Shown in pieces: positions 1 through 40,386 of a DNA stretch of 64,000 nucleotides (position 1 is its first letter; each line of letters starts with the position of its first letter). Source of the DNA: Brachyhypopomus gauderio (Eukaryota; Chordata; Actinopteri; Gymnotiformes; Hypopomidae). Location: assembly GCF_052324685.1 (NCBI RefSeq), contig NC_135212.1, positions 10,512,438-10,576,437 of the forward strand, given 5' to 3'. The notes below the pieces were generated by a model. It saw only the letters and a list, made by a program, of their open reading frames with translations, ran no database searches and was not told the origin of the DNA. The position numbers were made by a program, and so were the translations under genes.

Positions 1-1034
1 GCGAGGTTCAACTTTCCACAGTGAACCGTGTCCTTTATTTGACTGGCCAATGGGATGTTTGCACAGAAATGCAACAAAACCCTGTTGTTTATAAAAACAT
101 ATTTCTTTGCTCTTTGCTTTATGATAACTGATACGATTAATGATTTTTTTTAGAATTAAAATAGAATTAATGGTCTGTTGTTCCTCTTATAGTCCAAAAA
201 CCCTTTAATTTAGTCTTGAAATACAGAATCCAAACTCCAAGCTCTAAACCTTTATTAATTCCAGAACTTTGGTTAAATTGCACACCAAAAATAGGCAATG
301 TTTTTAAAAAGCTAAAAAGCAGCCTTATAACATTAATTATAACACATAAAATTTCACCCAATGCTTCATAGCAATGCCTTATCCATCAGATGAATCCAGA
401 TCAGATTAATCTCAAAATTGTTGGTGGAAGAGGAAACCAATTAAGGCTTTTCTTGGCGATTTTGTATTGTGTGGCTCACTCGTTTGTACCACGGTCGGAC
501 GCGAAAAGCCATCGGGGCAGTAACAAACGTGCCGGGCTTAACTCACAGTGTACAAATTAATCCGAACGACTGGCTCATTGACACTCTCGCGACTTAGAGG
601 TCAATAATTCATCAGTGAAGTATAACACACTACTCACCTTTGCAGTGTGTGTGTGTGTGTGTGGTGTGTGTGGGAATAATATTTATATCACAGGAGACCT
701 ATTGAGTTGAACCAGCACGGTACAATTAATTTGCAGAACATACTTGCAAAAAAAACAGTAAGAAGTACAATGTGAATATTCTATATTGTACCTATTTTAA
801 AAAGGCCTGTTGAGGGGATATTTCATCATAGGAGCTGGGTGTTGTTTCTTGGGAAGGTGGGGTACCTGCCCGGGGTACCTGCCCGGGGTACTTGCCCGGG
901 TTCTGGGGTTTGTTTGGGAGGGGGTGTGGGGCGGGGACTTAGGGAAGGGGCAGAGTGGTAAGATTGTGTGTCAGAGCCCCGTGGACCAGGAGCTGATCTG
1001 CTTTTAATGTCCTGCATCCTGCTGATGGGTCAGT

Positions 1035-1079
<45 letters not shown>

Positions 1080-1194
1080 GATTTACCAGGAATCAACAAT
1101 CCTTACAATTATAACATAAAACTGGTGCTTGTGCTCCTTCAGCAGTAAGATAGAGGAAGTGTAACTGGTGCACTTAAAAAACTTAATCCTCTCT

Positions 1195-1246
1195 CTGTGT
1201 CTCTCTCTCTCTCTCTCTCACTCACACACACACACACACACACTAC

Positions 1247-1285
<39 letters not shown>

Positions 1286-1291
1286 ACCTAC

Positions 1292-1331
<40 letters not shown>

Positions 1332-1334
1332 ACC

Positions 1335-1372
<38 letters not shown>

Positions 1373-1375
1373 TAC

Positions 1376-1416
<41 letters not shown>

Positions 1417-1420
1417 TACC

Positions 1421-1458
<38 letters not shown>

Positions 1459-1461
1459 TAC

Positions 1462-1500
<39 letters not shown>

Positions 1501-1503
1501 TAC

Positions 1504-1558
<55 letters not shown>

Positions 1559-1576
1559 TACCTCTCTCTCTCCTCT

Positions 1577-1616
<40 letters not shown>

Positions 1617-1640
1617 TACCTCTCTTTCTCTCTCTCTCTT

Positions 1641-1688
<48 letters not shown>
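1195..1688. repeat. Compound (CT)n-(CA)n tandem array
   Basis: About ten to eleven units, each made of CTACCTCTCT followed by a CT run and then a CA run, repeat with variable length (roughly 40-60 bp). The variation lies in the dinucleotide tracts while the CTACC junction is kept. Long histidine/threonine and serine/leucine frames here are by-products of the dinucleotides. Confidence 0.9.
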
Positions 1689-1879
1689 CCTCTCTCTGTC
1701 CTCCCTATGCTTCTCTTTGTAACAGGCTGGAATAGGGCCCCTCACCTGGCTTAGATGAACAGACGTTCCCAGCAGGGTGTGCAGGTAGCCTGGGCCTGGC
1801 CTGAGCCTCCAGCCCTCACAGCTCATTAAAGATGACCCACGCTGCTGTATCTCATACCACCACTGCTGGGTCACCCACT

Positions 1880-1882
1880 ACA

Positions 1883-1920
<38 letters not shown>

Positions 1921-2037
1921 ACACACCACACACACACACACACACACACGCACACACACACACACACACTCACACACACACATACACACACCCTCACATA
2001 CACACACACACTCAGACACACACACACACATACCCAA

Positions 2038-2075
<38 letters not shown>

Positions 2076-2535
2076 ACTCACAAACAAACGCACACTCACA
2101 CAACACACAAACACACACTCGCACACACACACACACACTGATACACACACACTCGCACACCCCAAACACACACGCACTCACACACTCACACACACAAACA
2201 CACACACATAAACACACACACTCATACACATGCATGCACACCCACACACACACACACCACACACACACATTCACACACACATGTAAATGAACTCACACGC
2301 ACACACACACACACAAAACACACACGCATGCACACACATACACGCATACACATACACACATGCATGCATGCACACACACACACGCACACACATGCACAGA
2401 CAGAAATACACCCCCCCAGGCATACACGTACACACATACACATATACAGGCACATGCATGCACAAAACCACATACATACTGACCCACACACACACACACA
2501 CACACACACAAATGCACATATACACATGCAGACAC
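1880..2535. repeat. Degenerate CA-rich tract
   Basis: A 650-bp CA-dominated tract with scattered interruptions (ATGCATGC, CTCACA, TACACA). It looks like an old expanded dinucleotide array that has picked up substitutions. No coding or RNA feature is visible. Confidence 0.85.
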
Positions 2536-3461
2536 ACATGGTCATAGAGGCCCTAGTGAACATGGCATCAGAACAGAGGAGCAGACTGGAGCTGTGATAG
2601 AGCCAGACATGCCTCACCACAAGAAAACATGATTTAGAGTGATGAAATGATTTAGTGCGCTGATTTATAATGCTCTGCTTTGACTATATTCTCAATCATG
2701 TTTAAATGTCTATAACTAGTGGTAAATGTAAAATAAACATTTATGATACTTTTTGTAGTTCCATCAATACATACCACATAAGTTGAAATGACATTTTCTC
2801 CCAACGGACAAAAATATATTATAGAGCTGTTTTTTTAAGAGAGCGATTTTTAGATATAGTGAAAACAGAGAAATTTTTTTCTAGACTGCTGACACACTAA
2901 TGATCTGTCTGCCATGTTAACAGCGAGCTTTTTACAGTGTGACATTAAAAGCATGAAGAGGCAGCTTATTTATCTGTAAGAGCAGATTATAATTAGCTGT
3001 GGAATTTATGGGACCGCTCGGATGAGGACCCTGGCTCGGGCTCGGGGCCGGTGGGACTAATAACTGGGGACGATTTTTCTCCTCGTTGCGCCACGGACGA
3101 GTGAACCCTGCGAATTTCATCTTCTGGCTGCCATCGGCCACCGAGCTAACACACGAGTGATGTAAGTTTCAGATTGAGGGGAAAGGCTCAAACTGCGAGC
3201 AGTACACAAGACAAAGCTTTACAATGAAGTAATTCTGCTACCTACAGAACAGAGAGCACGTGTGTTATGTGGGCATGTGCATGCGACTCTTACACCGATT
3301 AACACTAATTATCCATTTATGTTTGAGAGGGAAACACACAGATCAGCAGTTTCTTACTGAGGTCTAGAACATTATTTTCTTGTCGTTAACATGCTAATTT
3401 AATCGTGTGTGTTCTCAGTGAGAGCTGGGCTTTGTCTGTGGCCCTGGTGAAGCCCTCGAGA

Positions 3462-4400
3462 ACACTGCGGCACCCGGTCTCCTCCACATCTCTCACGGAG
3501 TGGGCCATGAGACACCCCAGTCTCCTCCACGCCTCTAACGGAGTGGACCGTGCCTCACCCCGGTCTCCTCCACATCTCTCTCAGAGTGGGCCATGCCTCA
3601 CCCCGGTCTCCTCCACGTCTCTCATGGAGTGGGCCATGAGGCACCTGGTCTCCTCCACGTCTCTCATGGAGTGGGCCATGAGGCACCTGGTCTCCTCCAC
3701 GTCTCTAACGGAGTGGGCCGTGCCTCACCCCGGTCTCCTCCACGTCTCTCACGGAGTGGGCCATGAGGCACCTGGTCTCCTCCACGTCTCTAACGGAGTG
3801 GGCCATGAGGCACCTGGTCTCCTCCACGTCTCTAACGGAGTGGGCTGTGCCTCACCCCGGTCTCCTCGACGTCTCTCACAGAGTGGGCCATGAGGCACCT
3901 GGTCTCCTCCACGTCTCTAACTGAGTGGGCCGTGCCTCACCCTGGTCTCCTCCACGTCTCTCACAGAGTGGGCCATGAGGCACCTGGTCTCCTCCACGTC
4001 TCTAACGGAGTGGGCCGTGCCTCACCCTGGTCTCCTCCACGTCTCTCACAGAGTGGGCCATGAGGCACCTGGTCTCCTCCACGTCTCTAACTGAGTGGGC
4101 CGTGCCTCACCCTGGTCTCCTCCACGTCTCTCACAGAGTGGGCCATGAGGCACCTGGTCTCCTCCACGTCTCTAACGGAGTGGGCCGTGCCTCACCCTGG
4201 TCTCCTCCACGTCTCTCACAGAGTGGGCCATGAGGCACCTGGTCTCCTCCACGTCTCTAACGGAGTGGGCCGTGCCTCACCCCGGTCTCCTCCGCGTCTC
4301 TCACGCAGTGGGCCGTGCCTCACCCCGGTCTCCTCCACGTCTCTCACGCAGTGGGCCGTGCCTCACCCCGGTCTCCTCCACATCTCTAACGGAGTGGGCC
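3462..4400. repeat. Minisatellite, 85-bp period made of two related ~42-bp halves
   Basis: The core GGTCTCCTCCACGTCTCT recurs about 22 times. Units end alternately in GGGCCATGAGGCACCT or GGGCCGTGCCTCACCC, so 42- and 43-bp halves alternate and the higher-order period is 85 bp. Between about 3880 and 4260 the 85-bp dimers are nearly identical, which indicates recent homogenisation. Confidence 0.9.
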
Positions 4401-4794
4401 ATACGTCACTCTACTACTGCAACAGCCACAATGTGCACGTCTCATTTAATGCATCTCAGACCTCCTGCTTCCTGCTATCTCGGATTTAAACGCGTAATCT
4501 GATGTAAGACTAAGACAGTAAAATGACGACGGCCAGGGCTTTACCTGCACGCGCACATTCTCTGCGAATGTGGACTTGGAGTGTAACTCAAATGAGAACC
4601 GAGCAGAAAACCTCCCTCGGCGACTCATTTGAACGCAACAATCAATTTATACGTAATGCGTTATTAGCAGCGGATTGTTCACAAGAATATTTCTCTCATC
4701 TGAACTTCAAGGTGGAATGTTAACATCAGCTGTCAGACATCTAATCCAGGGCCACGAGAAGAACCTCAAACAATAATAACAAAACTGTTATTAT

Positions 4795-4796
<2 letters not shown>

Positions 4797-4860
<64 letters not shown>

Positions 4861-5131
4861 ACCCTCGCCACAATTAGAACTGTATGTGCGCACAGGGAAC
4901 CGTTTGCCCCAGATGCTCGCGCTCATTTCTGGACCCTCCTCCTCTTTTATCGCCCTGGCGGCGTCAAACGGGCGCTGTTCGGGTGGATGCACGACTCGCT
5001 CTGACCCAGCTGGCGTTACGGACCGGAAGAGGCGACCTGACTTTATGTTTGAATAAGACATGAATTATGCAAGCACGCAGCTCACTAACACCCACCCCAA
5101 ATGTCAGTGAGTACGCGAATGCACATTTTTA
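4797..5131 (-). repeat. Left arm of a 335-bp inverted repeat around cpxm1 exon 1
   Basis: The reverse complement of this segment matches 7190-7524. By eye the match has no indels, and both arms measure 335 bp, including a CA (left) or GT (right) run of about 61 bases at the outer end. The similarity stops abruptly at both ends. The arm contains an 88-codon open frame that is the same in both copies, but nothing supports it as a gene. Confidence 0.9.
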
Positions 5132-5177
5132 CTACAGCACAGGGGCTGCAATTTCCACAGTTTAGTTTAGTATTCCA

Positions 5178-5386
5178 CACTGAAAAAAATAAAGCATTGG
5201 CTCAATGTAATAAAATTGAATTAATCAATCAGTCAATTAATCAATTTTTTTTCATTGACTCAATCTAAAAAACTAAATTCATGACTAAATGAATTTAGTT
5301 TTTTGGATTGAGTCAATGAAAAAAAATTCGTGTGATTGATTAATTCAATTTTATTACATTGAGCCAATGCTTTATTTTTTTCAGTG
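5178..5386. mobile_element. 209-bp near-perfect palindrome, MITE-like
   Basis: The element begins CACTGAAAAAAATAAAGC and ends with its reverse complement. The two arms match over roughly 95 bp each and meet at a short centre near 5288. It is AT-rich and has no coding capacity. The structure is typical of a foldback or miniature inverted-repeat element. I see no convincing target-site duplication, so the superfamily is not assigned. Confidence 0.7.
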
Positions 5387-5569
5387 CAAGCACCTACCTG
5401 CACTGCACATTACAGCCCGCCTTATAGGTGCACTCTACAAGTCTACAGACTGTAGTCCGCGTGTTAGTCATGTTGGGACCCAAGAAACAACGCTGATGAG
5501 ATTATTATTCGTCTGGGATACCAATCTGCGCTGTACAGGAACGCTAACACGGTGCAGTACAAACGCACG

Positions 5570-5615
<46 letters not shown>

Positions 5616-6299
5616 ACAGCAGTGTTACTGGGGATTTGTTTTTTCCTAAAGTGTCATTGTCAAGGCTGGACTGAGAGTGGCCCACTCGCCAGAAATATCC
5701 AGCCAACCCTGTAATAAGACCCCGTCCGTTTGACGGAAGGCGAGAGGACAAATTGAGAATGGTGACAGATGGAGCTTGGACAGGCGCGCGCACCTTCAAC
5801 GTGGCATTACACGCGTGGTTAGTGTAATACATTTTTTTTTTTAAGTTTTTGTCTAATGTAACAGTTGCACACAAACATCAACACTGTATAAACATTACAG
5901 TTTTAAGATTGTAGAGCTTTGGTGCCATCTAGTGTAATGAAGGGTTGTCTAGATTTTCTCTGGCATACCAAGGATCTGACCTAAAAACCATTACACATTT
6001 CTGCAAATGTTGCATTGCCAACCGTCCAAAATGGTCGTCAGAGAGCTCAAAAAAATAATGGTCGACAGTCTGCGAAAAATCTACAGACACATATTTGCAC
6101 ATATACTTGATCGTAGAGATTTGTATTTGACCTCCCCAGGTCATGTCCACTGGCCGCGAATATTCCTCTGTATCAGAGTGAAACAAGCAGATGAAGTCGA
6201 AACGAACTGTCCAGACGGCCAGTGAAAGATGCACTACCACGAGGTGGCGCCATGCTCTAACGAAAGGCGGAGAAAGGCGCGCCGTTTTCAATTGTTGCG

Positions 6300-6306
6300 T
6301 ATAAAT
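6300..6306 (+). promoter_or_regulatory. Possible TATA box for cpxm1
   Basis: TATAAAT lies about 330 bp upstream of the cpxm1 start codon, next to a GC-richer stretch. It would give a 5' leader of roughly 300 nt. This is a motif match only, with no transcript evidence. Confidence 0.25.
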
Positions 6307-6627
6307 TGCGGCTCTTTTTGCGAGAGCTGGCAGCAGGGAGTGGAAGCGCCGCTAATCCCACTCACAGATGGTGGCGAGGTTTGCCTAAAGAACGCATTTC
6401 TCATCAAAGGAAAAAAACTCTTGTACATGATACACTGTGTAAAGATTTCCACTGAACACGCACGTGTGCGCATTCTGAGCTCCCGGTATTGCGCGTTACG
6501 AAGCCACGCACGCGCACGCGGTAACCGCTCGCGCCTAGTTTTGCGACATTACGGGGTTAACGTGAATGATTAGGTCCAAGAGCAGGGTTGAAGACGAACT
6601 TTACAGAACTGTTCCGAGGGGCTAGAC

Positions 6628-26373
<19,746 letters not shown>

Positions 26374-26571
26374 CCTATTGTCACAGGCCATTGATAGGAC
26401 TTGGCTGAGTGACAGGATTCCCCCCCCCCCCCCCCAAGGTGTTGCTTACAGGACACGTGTTCTGGAGAGAGATCAGGCAGAGATGAGGACTTTGGAGTCT
26501 AGGACTAGTAGAGTAAGGTTGAGTAAGTAAGTTTTGTATTTGTAGATTGTACTTTTTAGAAAATGATTGGG

Positions 26572-26577
26572 AATAAA
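26572..26577 (+). terminator. cpxm1: Polyadenylation signal for cpxm1
   Basis: AATAAA about 200 bp downstream of the cpxm1 stop. A second AATAAA lies at 26775-26780. Either would give a short 3' UTR. Confidence 0.55.
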
Positions 26578-26964
26578 TTTGTGTAATTAAGGTTAGCAAG
26601 GTTCACTGCTGTTCACACCGTTTACTTTGTTCAATCATACAAAGATTTGTGGCTGTGTACTTTAAAATCCCTCACTCACTCTCACACACGTAAATGTGTG
26701 CACATGCAGACACACATGCTATAAGAACATGTTTGTTACTTCAGGCTGGGACTGATGTTTTGTACAACAGACACAATAAATGGGATTCCTCAAACTTTAT
26801 TATTATTATTATTATTATTACCATAATGTTTTAAATATAATAAGGCAAAAATATTCAGAGTAAGTAGAATGCAATGGAACTTCTGTTAACCAAATGATGC
26901 ATTTCTCAGTTAATTCATAATACTGCATGTGTCTTTCTTATATCAACACATCTAATTCTTAATT

Positions 26965-27033
<69 letters not shown>

Positions 27034-27545
27034 ACTGTATGCACCAGGAAGTGTCTTGGAACCTTAAACAGAGAAAGATGCACACAAATCTCCTCATTTC
27101 AGTACTCTTAATTGAAAGCCAACACCGCCCCCTTGTGGAGAGTCATTAGCCAACTGTAAGTAAGAGGAATTACTCAGCCACGTCTGTAACGTTTTTCATT
27201 ACAAATATCCAAATGCATGCAGCTGTTCCCGTGTTTCCTTTGTTCAGTCAAATGGGTTTTCCTGGATAAAGAGCGTCGGGGAAAGACGAGAAACGTCCAC
27301 GGCGTTTTGAGACTTTAGGTGCTTTACTCCAGCAGATGGTGCTATTCCTTTCCGTTTTGTATATTTTTACGTCCGACCAAAAACCTTTTATGGTGAGGAT
27401 CTGATTAAGCGCATATTGAGACCACGAAGTTAATTCTTAATCCGAAATTAAGAAGGTTGCACAAGTTTAATAAAATTGAACCGTTTGTTGTTTTTTATCT
27501 CATTCAACTCTTGCTATGACAGTTCGTCACAGCGACGCTCAGAAC

Positions 27546-27553
27546 TGACGTCA
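27546..27553. promoter_or_regulatory. Palindromic CRE site, candidate cox18 promoter element
   Basis: TGACGTCA is the full consensus for CREB/ATF binding. It sits in a CpG-containing stretch (GTGCGTCGACGC) unlike its AT-rich surroundings, 0.9 kb before the cox18 start codon. A promoter role is inferred from motif and position only. Confidence 0.35.
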
Positions 27554-28435
27554 TATTTGTGCGTCGACGCATGTCACGTTAGAGATGTCATTCTCAGGAT
27601 AGATGTTAGCTAGCTTGTGGCAAATAGCAATAAATTATTTGTTTTGCTTCATGCATTTCTCTGAAAATATGATGGGCGTTTGTCTTGTTTAAATTCTGGA
27701 ATAACATAGCTAATGAGGTGAGGCGTCTAGTGTTTTATGTAGTTGTGAGCTATCTAGCTAGCACGCTAGGCTATGCTAGCTTCGTTCTCTAATGCACTTG
27801 ATTTGTTTCTCATATTATATAATGAATATTGGGATATGTGTATATCTCTCCCCCCCCCCTCTCTCTCTCTACTTCTCTCTCTCTCTCTCGCTGGCTTTTC
27901 TCAGGTTGTCAGTTTCAGTTTAACACATTCAACTACATTTCAAATTAAGCATGTATTCATGTACTTAATTATTCCAGGTTGTTGAATTAATTTGTATAAG
28001 AAGTTTTCCTGTGGCTTAATCTTCAATTACCACTTGTACAATCTGAAAGAAAAGTGAGTTGGTACATTCAGTACCAAGATAATTACACAATTAAATAAAA
28101 ATTCTGAGATGTTATTTATTATTCCTTATCACCACTGTCCTATGTGAGTTTAATAGTATCTGTTTCAGACAGCTCAGTTTTGATGCAACAATGCATTTGC
28201 AGTTTGAGGTATTAGATACTTTATTTGCACAAATTGTTTCACTCTTGTTAGAACAGTACATGAGAATATTAAGCTGTGCCCATCCCCACAATTAGTTTGT
28301 TCTCAACACGACCCCCACGTCATCACTAACACTAGGTCACAGGCACAAGTCATTCCATATTTTGTATGTGTCAGGTGTGCTACAGTGCTGAATGCAAACT
28401 GTAATCAGTATCATGTGACTCGCAGGCTCCCCGCC

Positions 28436-35380
<6,945 letters not shown>

Positions 35381-35961
35381 ACGCCTGGGGAGACCGAGCC
35401 GAGCTGCACACCCCGAGGCCTCGTCCGGACACGTCTCCCGCCTTCTACATCACTGTAGACAGAGCTGCCAGCACAAAGACTTTAATACTGGAAACGCTCT
35501 GTTGCCGAGTCTGTTTTCTACGTGTATTAAGTTATTTATAAGGGGTCAGTAATCCAGTTGAGTTGTGCAAAGAAGTAAACTGTTGCTCAATACCCCTCTC
35601 ACATACCGGCCTCCTTGTGTATATGTGAATCCTTGCTTGCCTGTTTGTGTGTGGAATGAGTAGATGAGTAGATGATTAATTCAGTTCTCTGCCAGCAGTA
35701 GTTGTGATTATAAAAATGTCCAGATACAAGTATGTGAGGAATAGATCCGAGTTCTTCGTTCCCCAGATCTCACAGTCTTAAACTGTCACACGGTTCGCTG
35801 TGTTTATGGGAACTTTTAAATGTTTACTTGTCATGAGAAGCAGGAACCGCATCACAGAACCATGAAGGGCGGGGTTAAGTCTTAGAAGGACCGTGTCCGT
35901 GCCAGAAACACGGTACTACCGACACCGGGAAGGTACCGGGACGCCTCCTGTCCGCTTCAAC
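35381..35961. other. cox18 3' flank and igfbp7 5' flank
   Basis: A 0.58-kb gap between two genes on the same strand. I see no canonical AATAAA after cox18. Sequence becomes GC-rich from about 35930 into igfbp7 exon 1. An in-frame ATG at 35893 would add 23 residues before the signal peptide and is not favoured. Confidence 0.5.
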
Positions 35962-37529
35962 ATGCTGTGGAGTTTTATTTTGGCGGCGACGCTCTCCTTC
36001 GCCGCGGCTGCCGGGCGCGCGCCCCGCGGCTGCGGCATGTGCGACCCCGGCTCGTGCGCGCCGCTCCCGCCCGGCGGCTGCGCGTCCGTGTCGGTCCTGG
36101 ACTCGTGCGGCTGCTGCTCGGTGTGCGCGGCGGGCGCGGGAGAGGCGTGCGGCGCGCGGGCCAAACGGTGCGCGCCGGGTCTGGAGTGCGTGAAGGGGAA
36201 GAGGAGGTCGGGCGTGTGCGCGTGTAAGAGCCGCTACGAGGTGTGCGGTACCGACGGCGTGACCTACAGCACCGTGTGCGACCTGAAAGATGCGAGCAAG
36301 AAAGCGGAGGTGGAGAAGAAACCTGCGATTCAAGTTCAGAACAAAGGCAGATGTGTGCAAGGTGAGGAGGTTCTTCTCGGTTCTGAGCATCTTTCTGAAT
36401 GCAACTAGCTTTGAGTTTTTTTTACAAGACAGACACGGTAATAAAAATAACGATTTATGAATTGACTGCTATAAATATAACGGTAGCACTGAAGAGAGTT
36501 CACTCTGTCCCTCCTTTATACAATTAAAGAGGAATTTTTGCATTTAGGTTATTGAACTAAACTATATTTTCTACCTATCCATATCATTATGCATTTATTA
36601 ATCCACTCATTTACTTAAATTAATAAAAACATTTCACATTTTCCCAGCAGAACCTCTAGGCTGGTAGACTCCATAAACGAACATAGAAATATCTCCTGGG
36701 GTAGTTATAATGTAATTTCTATAGGAGAGGTGAAAATGTTTATGTCCCGTTATATTGACATAAACGCACATAAATCTGATACCCTCTGTGGAATAAGCTG
36801 TAGGCTGTTGTTTGTACCCGGGCTCACACCCAGGTCACCCTGAACAAACACGTCTGAAATTCTAGCCTTGTAAAAGGGATTTGCTGTGCTGTATGGGAGA
36901 AAGACTCTGATCCAGTGGGCGTATCCTGCCTGTGAACACAAGTTCTTCAGAGCGGTGGACATTCATGCGAATAGACATGTGGACTGACCTAGAATTAACT
37001 CCGTAAAAGACAACACTCCCTGGAAAGAGAGTTCTCTTTCTCTCTATCTCTCCCTCGTTCTCTCTCATTCTCTCCCTCTCTCCTAATAAGACCATATCCT
37101 GCAGGCTCCAGCCTTGAGTTGTGTTCCCCCAGGCTGCACATGACACGGGTGTGTAGAGCGTTTGTTTGTGCACTCTTTGAGGTCAACTCATAGTCACATT
37201 GGGTCCTTCATTACATCTTCTCACTGTACCATTTCACATGGTGAAGACAGACGTAACCAATGAGGAATCAGAAGGAGCTGAAGTTATACGTTCCACAAAA
37301 TTCAGTTGTGCCCAGTCAGAGAAATGACTATAACGTTTGGTGCTGTAATGTTGTAATAAATGCAGTAATAGGTTTAACCTCATTTGTAACAGTGTAACAT
37401 GTGAACTGTAAATCAGAGCTGAATTCCCCCCAGAAAACCTCTTTGGATTTTGTTTATTAAAAAGCAAAAGACATCATTAATTATTACCTGTTGGTCATTT
37501 TTATGGTAAATCCCAGTCCAATCCCTTTT

Positions 37530-37572
<43 letters not shown>

Positions 37573-38422
37573 CTTTCTCTCTCTGTCTCTACCTGCCAGC
37601 TAGCTCTTCAACCTCCCATTCCATCTGAGAACACCCACAAGGCCCTGAAAAGGACCAAAGTCACTCAGTTTATGTCACTTTCCCTCTCTCCCCCCCCCCC
37701 ATGCAGCGCCCGTCGTCGTGACAGCCCCCAGGGAGGTGTGGAACGTGACCGGCTCGCGGGTGTTCCTCAGCTGTGAGGTCATCGGAATCCCCACCCCCGT
37801 GCTCACCTGGAGGAAGGTATGTGTGTGTCAGCGATGCCCCGCCAGACCTGTGGGACAACGCGGTCCTCGCACACCATATCAGCATTGCTCTGCCGTGCTT
37901 TGTAACCACTGTATGGGGTCACGTTTCACGGCACGGATACTCTGATGTTTTTGATGTTCGTGATGTTTTTCTCTACTTCTCCACAATTGACCATTATCCC
38001 AGTCAGAAAACAGGGGAATGAGTCACTGGGAAGTGTGGATGTCTGTGTGTGTGTGCTGTATGGCTCAGGCTGTGTGAAAGGATGCGTGCAGCTATGAATA
38101 ACACCATCCCAAAACAATAGCACCGGATACAAGGGCGGGATTTAGGAGAACATTATCAGCCCTGGAATTTCAGAGCAGACCTCCTCTGCAGAAACCCTTC
38201 TCCAGATTCTCATGGTTTTTGTTCCGTGTCTTCTCGTGCGTGATAATCTGCACTGGTAATCTGCACTGATTCCCAGCTCTGCTTGGGATTGTTCTTTGGA
38301 AAATGGAAAAATGTTAAAACTGTAGAACGAACCCCCTCTGAAGAGTAATGTGATATTTTAGTCCCAGCCATGAGTCCCTAGTCTCACTTTACTCCAGGAA
38401 AACCCCCTATAAGAAGCATTTC

Positions 38423-38484
<62 letters not shown>

Positions 38485-40319
38485 AAGCACAAGCAGGCTG
38501 GATGGAAGGTGATATGTATAGACAACTTGCATGAGGACTGTCTTGGAGACAAATCCATTGTTCTCTGTTGTTTTTGTAGTTTATGACTAGAGCTGCAGCA
38601 GTATGAGATCATGTCCAGGGATTCGGCTCTGGTCTTTGGCTCTTTCACAAACACACCCCCCCCCCCCCCACAAATGGCCGTCTCTTTGCACATAGCAGCA
38701 CTTGAGGATACTGCAGACACACAGATCATATTGGTCTGGATACGGCAGAGCCAAGTCTTTGATTTGAGAGATTTTTTCGCTTTAATGTTTGATAACTGGT
38801 AATTGGCTCATTTTCATAATCTCAGTTTCAAATCTCTCCCACCCCAGAACCATTCGGGTTGGGCTAAATGCCACTGAACGGGTGAAGGCCACAGGCATTC
38901 ACATTCACTCATCTTTGTACAGCAGATAAGATTTGCACTGCAGATGCCGATGCTCTCACTCAACGCCCTTGACTGCGGTCACGGTACACACAAAAACACA
39001 AAAGCGTCTTAACGAGAGTCAAGCAGACATGACCCAAACCCGCATTCCACTGGATTTACCTCCAGGGGAAAACGTGGAGGTGCTGAGGAAACATTTAATA
39101 AGCTGCCAGTCAACTTGTGACCCCGCCCCCCAACAGAACTGAGTCCTCTGTGGTTCGTCTGTAGGTGAGCAGTGAAAGACGCACGACCCTGCTTTTGCCC
39201 GGTGACCGTGACAACATGGCCATCCAGACCCGCGGGGGCCCCGAGAAGCACGAGGTCACAGGCTGGGTGCTGGTAAGCTCCGCCTACTCAGGCAACCATG
39301 CTGTCTGGTACCCACATCGCACCTGGTCGTGAACCGTGAGCCGTGAACACATGTCGTAATGAGGCTATCCACACCGGAACGTGATTAGATCAAATAATAC
39401 TGTTTCTACATGGTTGTCTAAGTACACACAAAATCCTATCTTGCACGTTTCTTTTGGGTTAAAAATAACATCGGCAGTGAAGAGTGAGTTGTTTTGTGTG
39501 TGTTTAACACGTTAGTTTAGTGTTAGTTTAGTATTTATGCTGTCACACTCTTGGTCAAGGAAAAAGCATCAAGACACTTGATGTGTGTGTTTGGATCCTG
39601 GCTCACAAACTCCTTATCGCAGTTCCAAAGGGAAAAAAAATAACAACCCAGGCTGTGTTTACACGGTTTCCTAGCAGCACACCAAGAAGGGTACAAGTCT
39701 GTATAAGTCTGAGGAGGTCACACTGGAGTACTTCACATTCTTTTGAACACGTTCTCATAATATAAGTCAGTTGTGTTGAAGAGGCCTACCAGAAACATTA
39801 AGTATTCAGTCAACTACCATTCACTACTTAATCCAGGATTTAGAGTCCAGATTTGAGTACCACTGACGCAGCGGGTTAGTTCTGTACCGGACAATAAGCT
39901 GACTCCAGATCAGTCATGGATGGAGGATGATGATGTGGGGCACCTGTTTCAGATCTCGCCCCTCACGAAGGCCGAAGCTGGCCTGTACGAATGTCACGCC
40001 AGCAACAGCGAGGGGGAGGCGTCAGCTGTGGGCACCATTCACGTGGTGGACTCCATCGATGACATCCCCAAGAAGGGTGAGTGGCCAGTCTTACCTCCCT
40101 CCCAAACCGTGCACCTATGAGTTGTTAAGATGGTGTTTTCAGTGCACGTGAGCCTTCATTTTTTTGCCTGGTTTTCTCCCTAAATTTCTATTAAACCACA
40201 TCAAAAAGAAAGAACTGAAGCTTAGCAACCTTGAGTAAAAGCCAGGAGAACAGGGGTGGTAAAGTGAACCGTAGGTTAGCTGGCTTATCTCTGTGGCTGC
40301 CCAGGCTAGTTCAAACACA

Positions 40320-40386
<67 letters not shown>

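Larger units (their letters stand above)
1..6599. other. Gene-poor region upstream of cpxm1
   Basis: I recognise no gene here. The open frames are short and mostly lie in CA, CT or minisatellite sequence. Besides the elements listed separately there is a GT run at about 644-673, a 14-bp tandem triplet containing GTACCTGCCCGGG at about 860-902, and a CA run at about 1036-1077. The stretch 2600-3400 is ordinary AT-rich sequence in which I see nothing. A distal exon or enhancer cannot be excluded. Confidence 0.6.
26374..28435. other. cpxm1-cox18 intergenic region
   Basis: Contains ATT repeats (about 26797-26820), a CA run changing to a TA run (26964-27030), and the probable cox18 promoter near 27.5-27.7 kb. 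No coding frame is supported. GACTCGCAG just before the cox18 ATG could be a splice acceptor, which would place the cox18 5' end in this region. Confidence 0.5.

Noticed and set aside
3405-4502. Repetitive open frames over the 85-bp minisatellite
   Set aside because: They arise from repeat periodicity and have no homology or splice context.
5929-6573. Open frames between the palindrome and cpxm1 exon 1
   Set aside because: Overlapping frames on both strands, no recognisable domain, and they sit where the promoter is expected.
35893-35961. Upstream in-frame ATG for igfbp7
   Set aside because: It would place 23 polar residues before a clear signal peptide, which is unlikely for a secreted protein.
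35916-36390. Minus-strand and alternate-frame ORFs over igfbp7 exon 1
   Set aside because: GC-rich shadow frames of the conserved Cys-rich exon.
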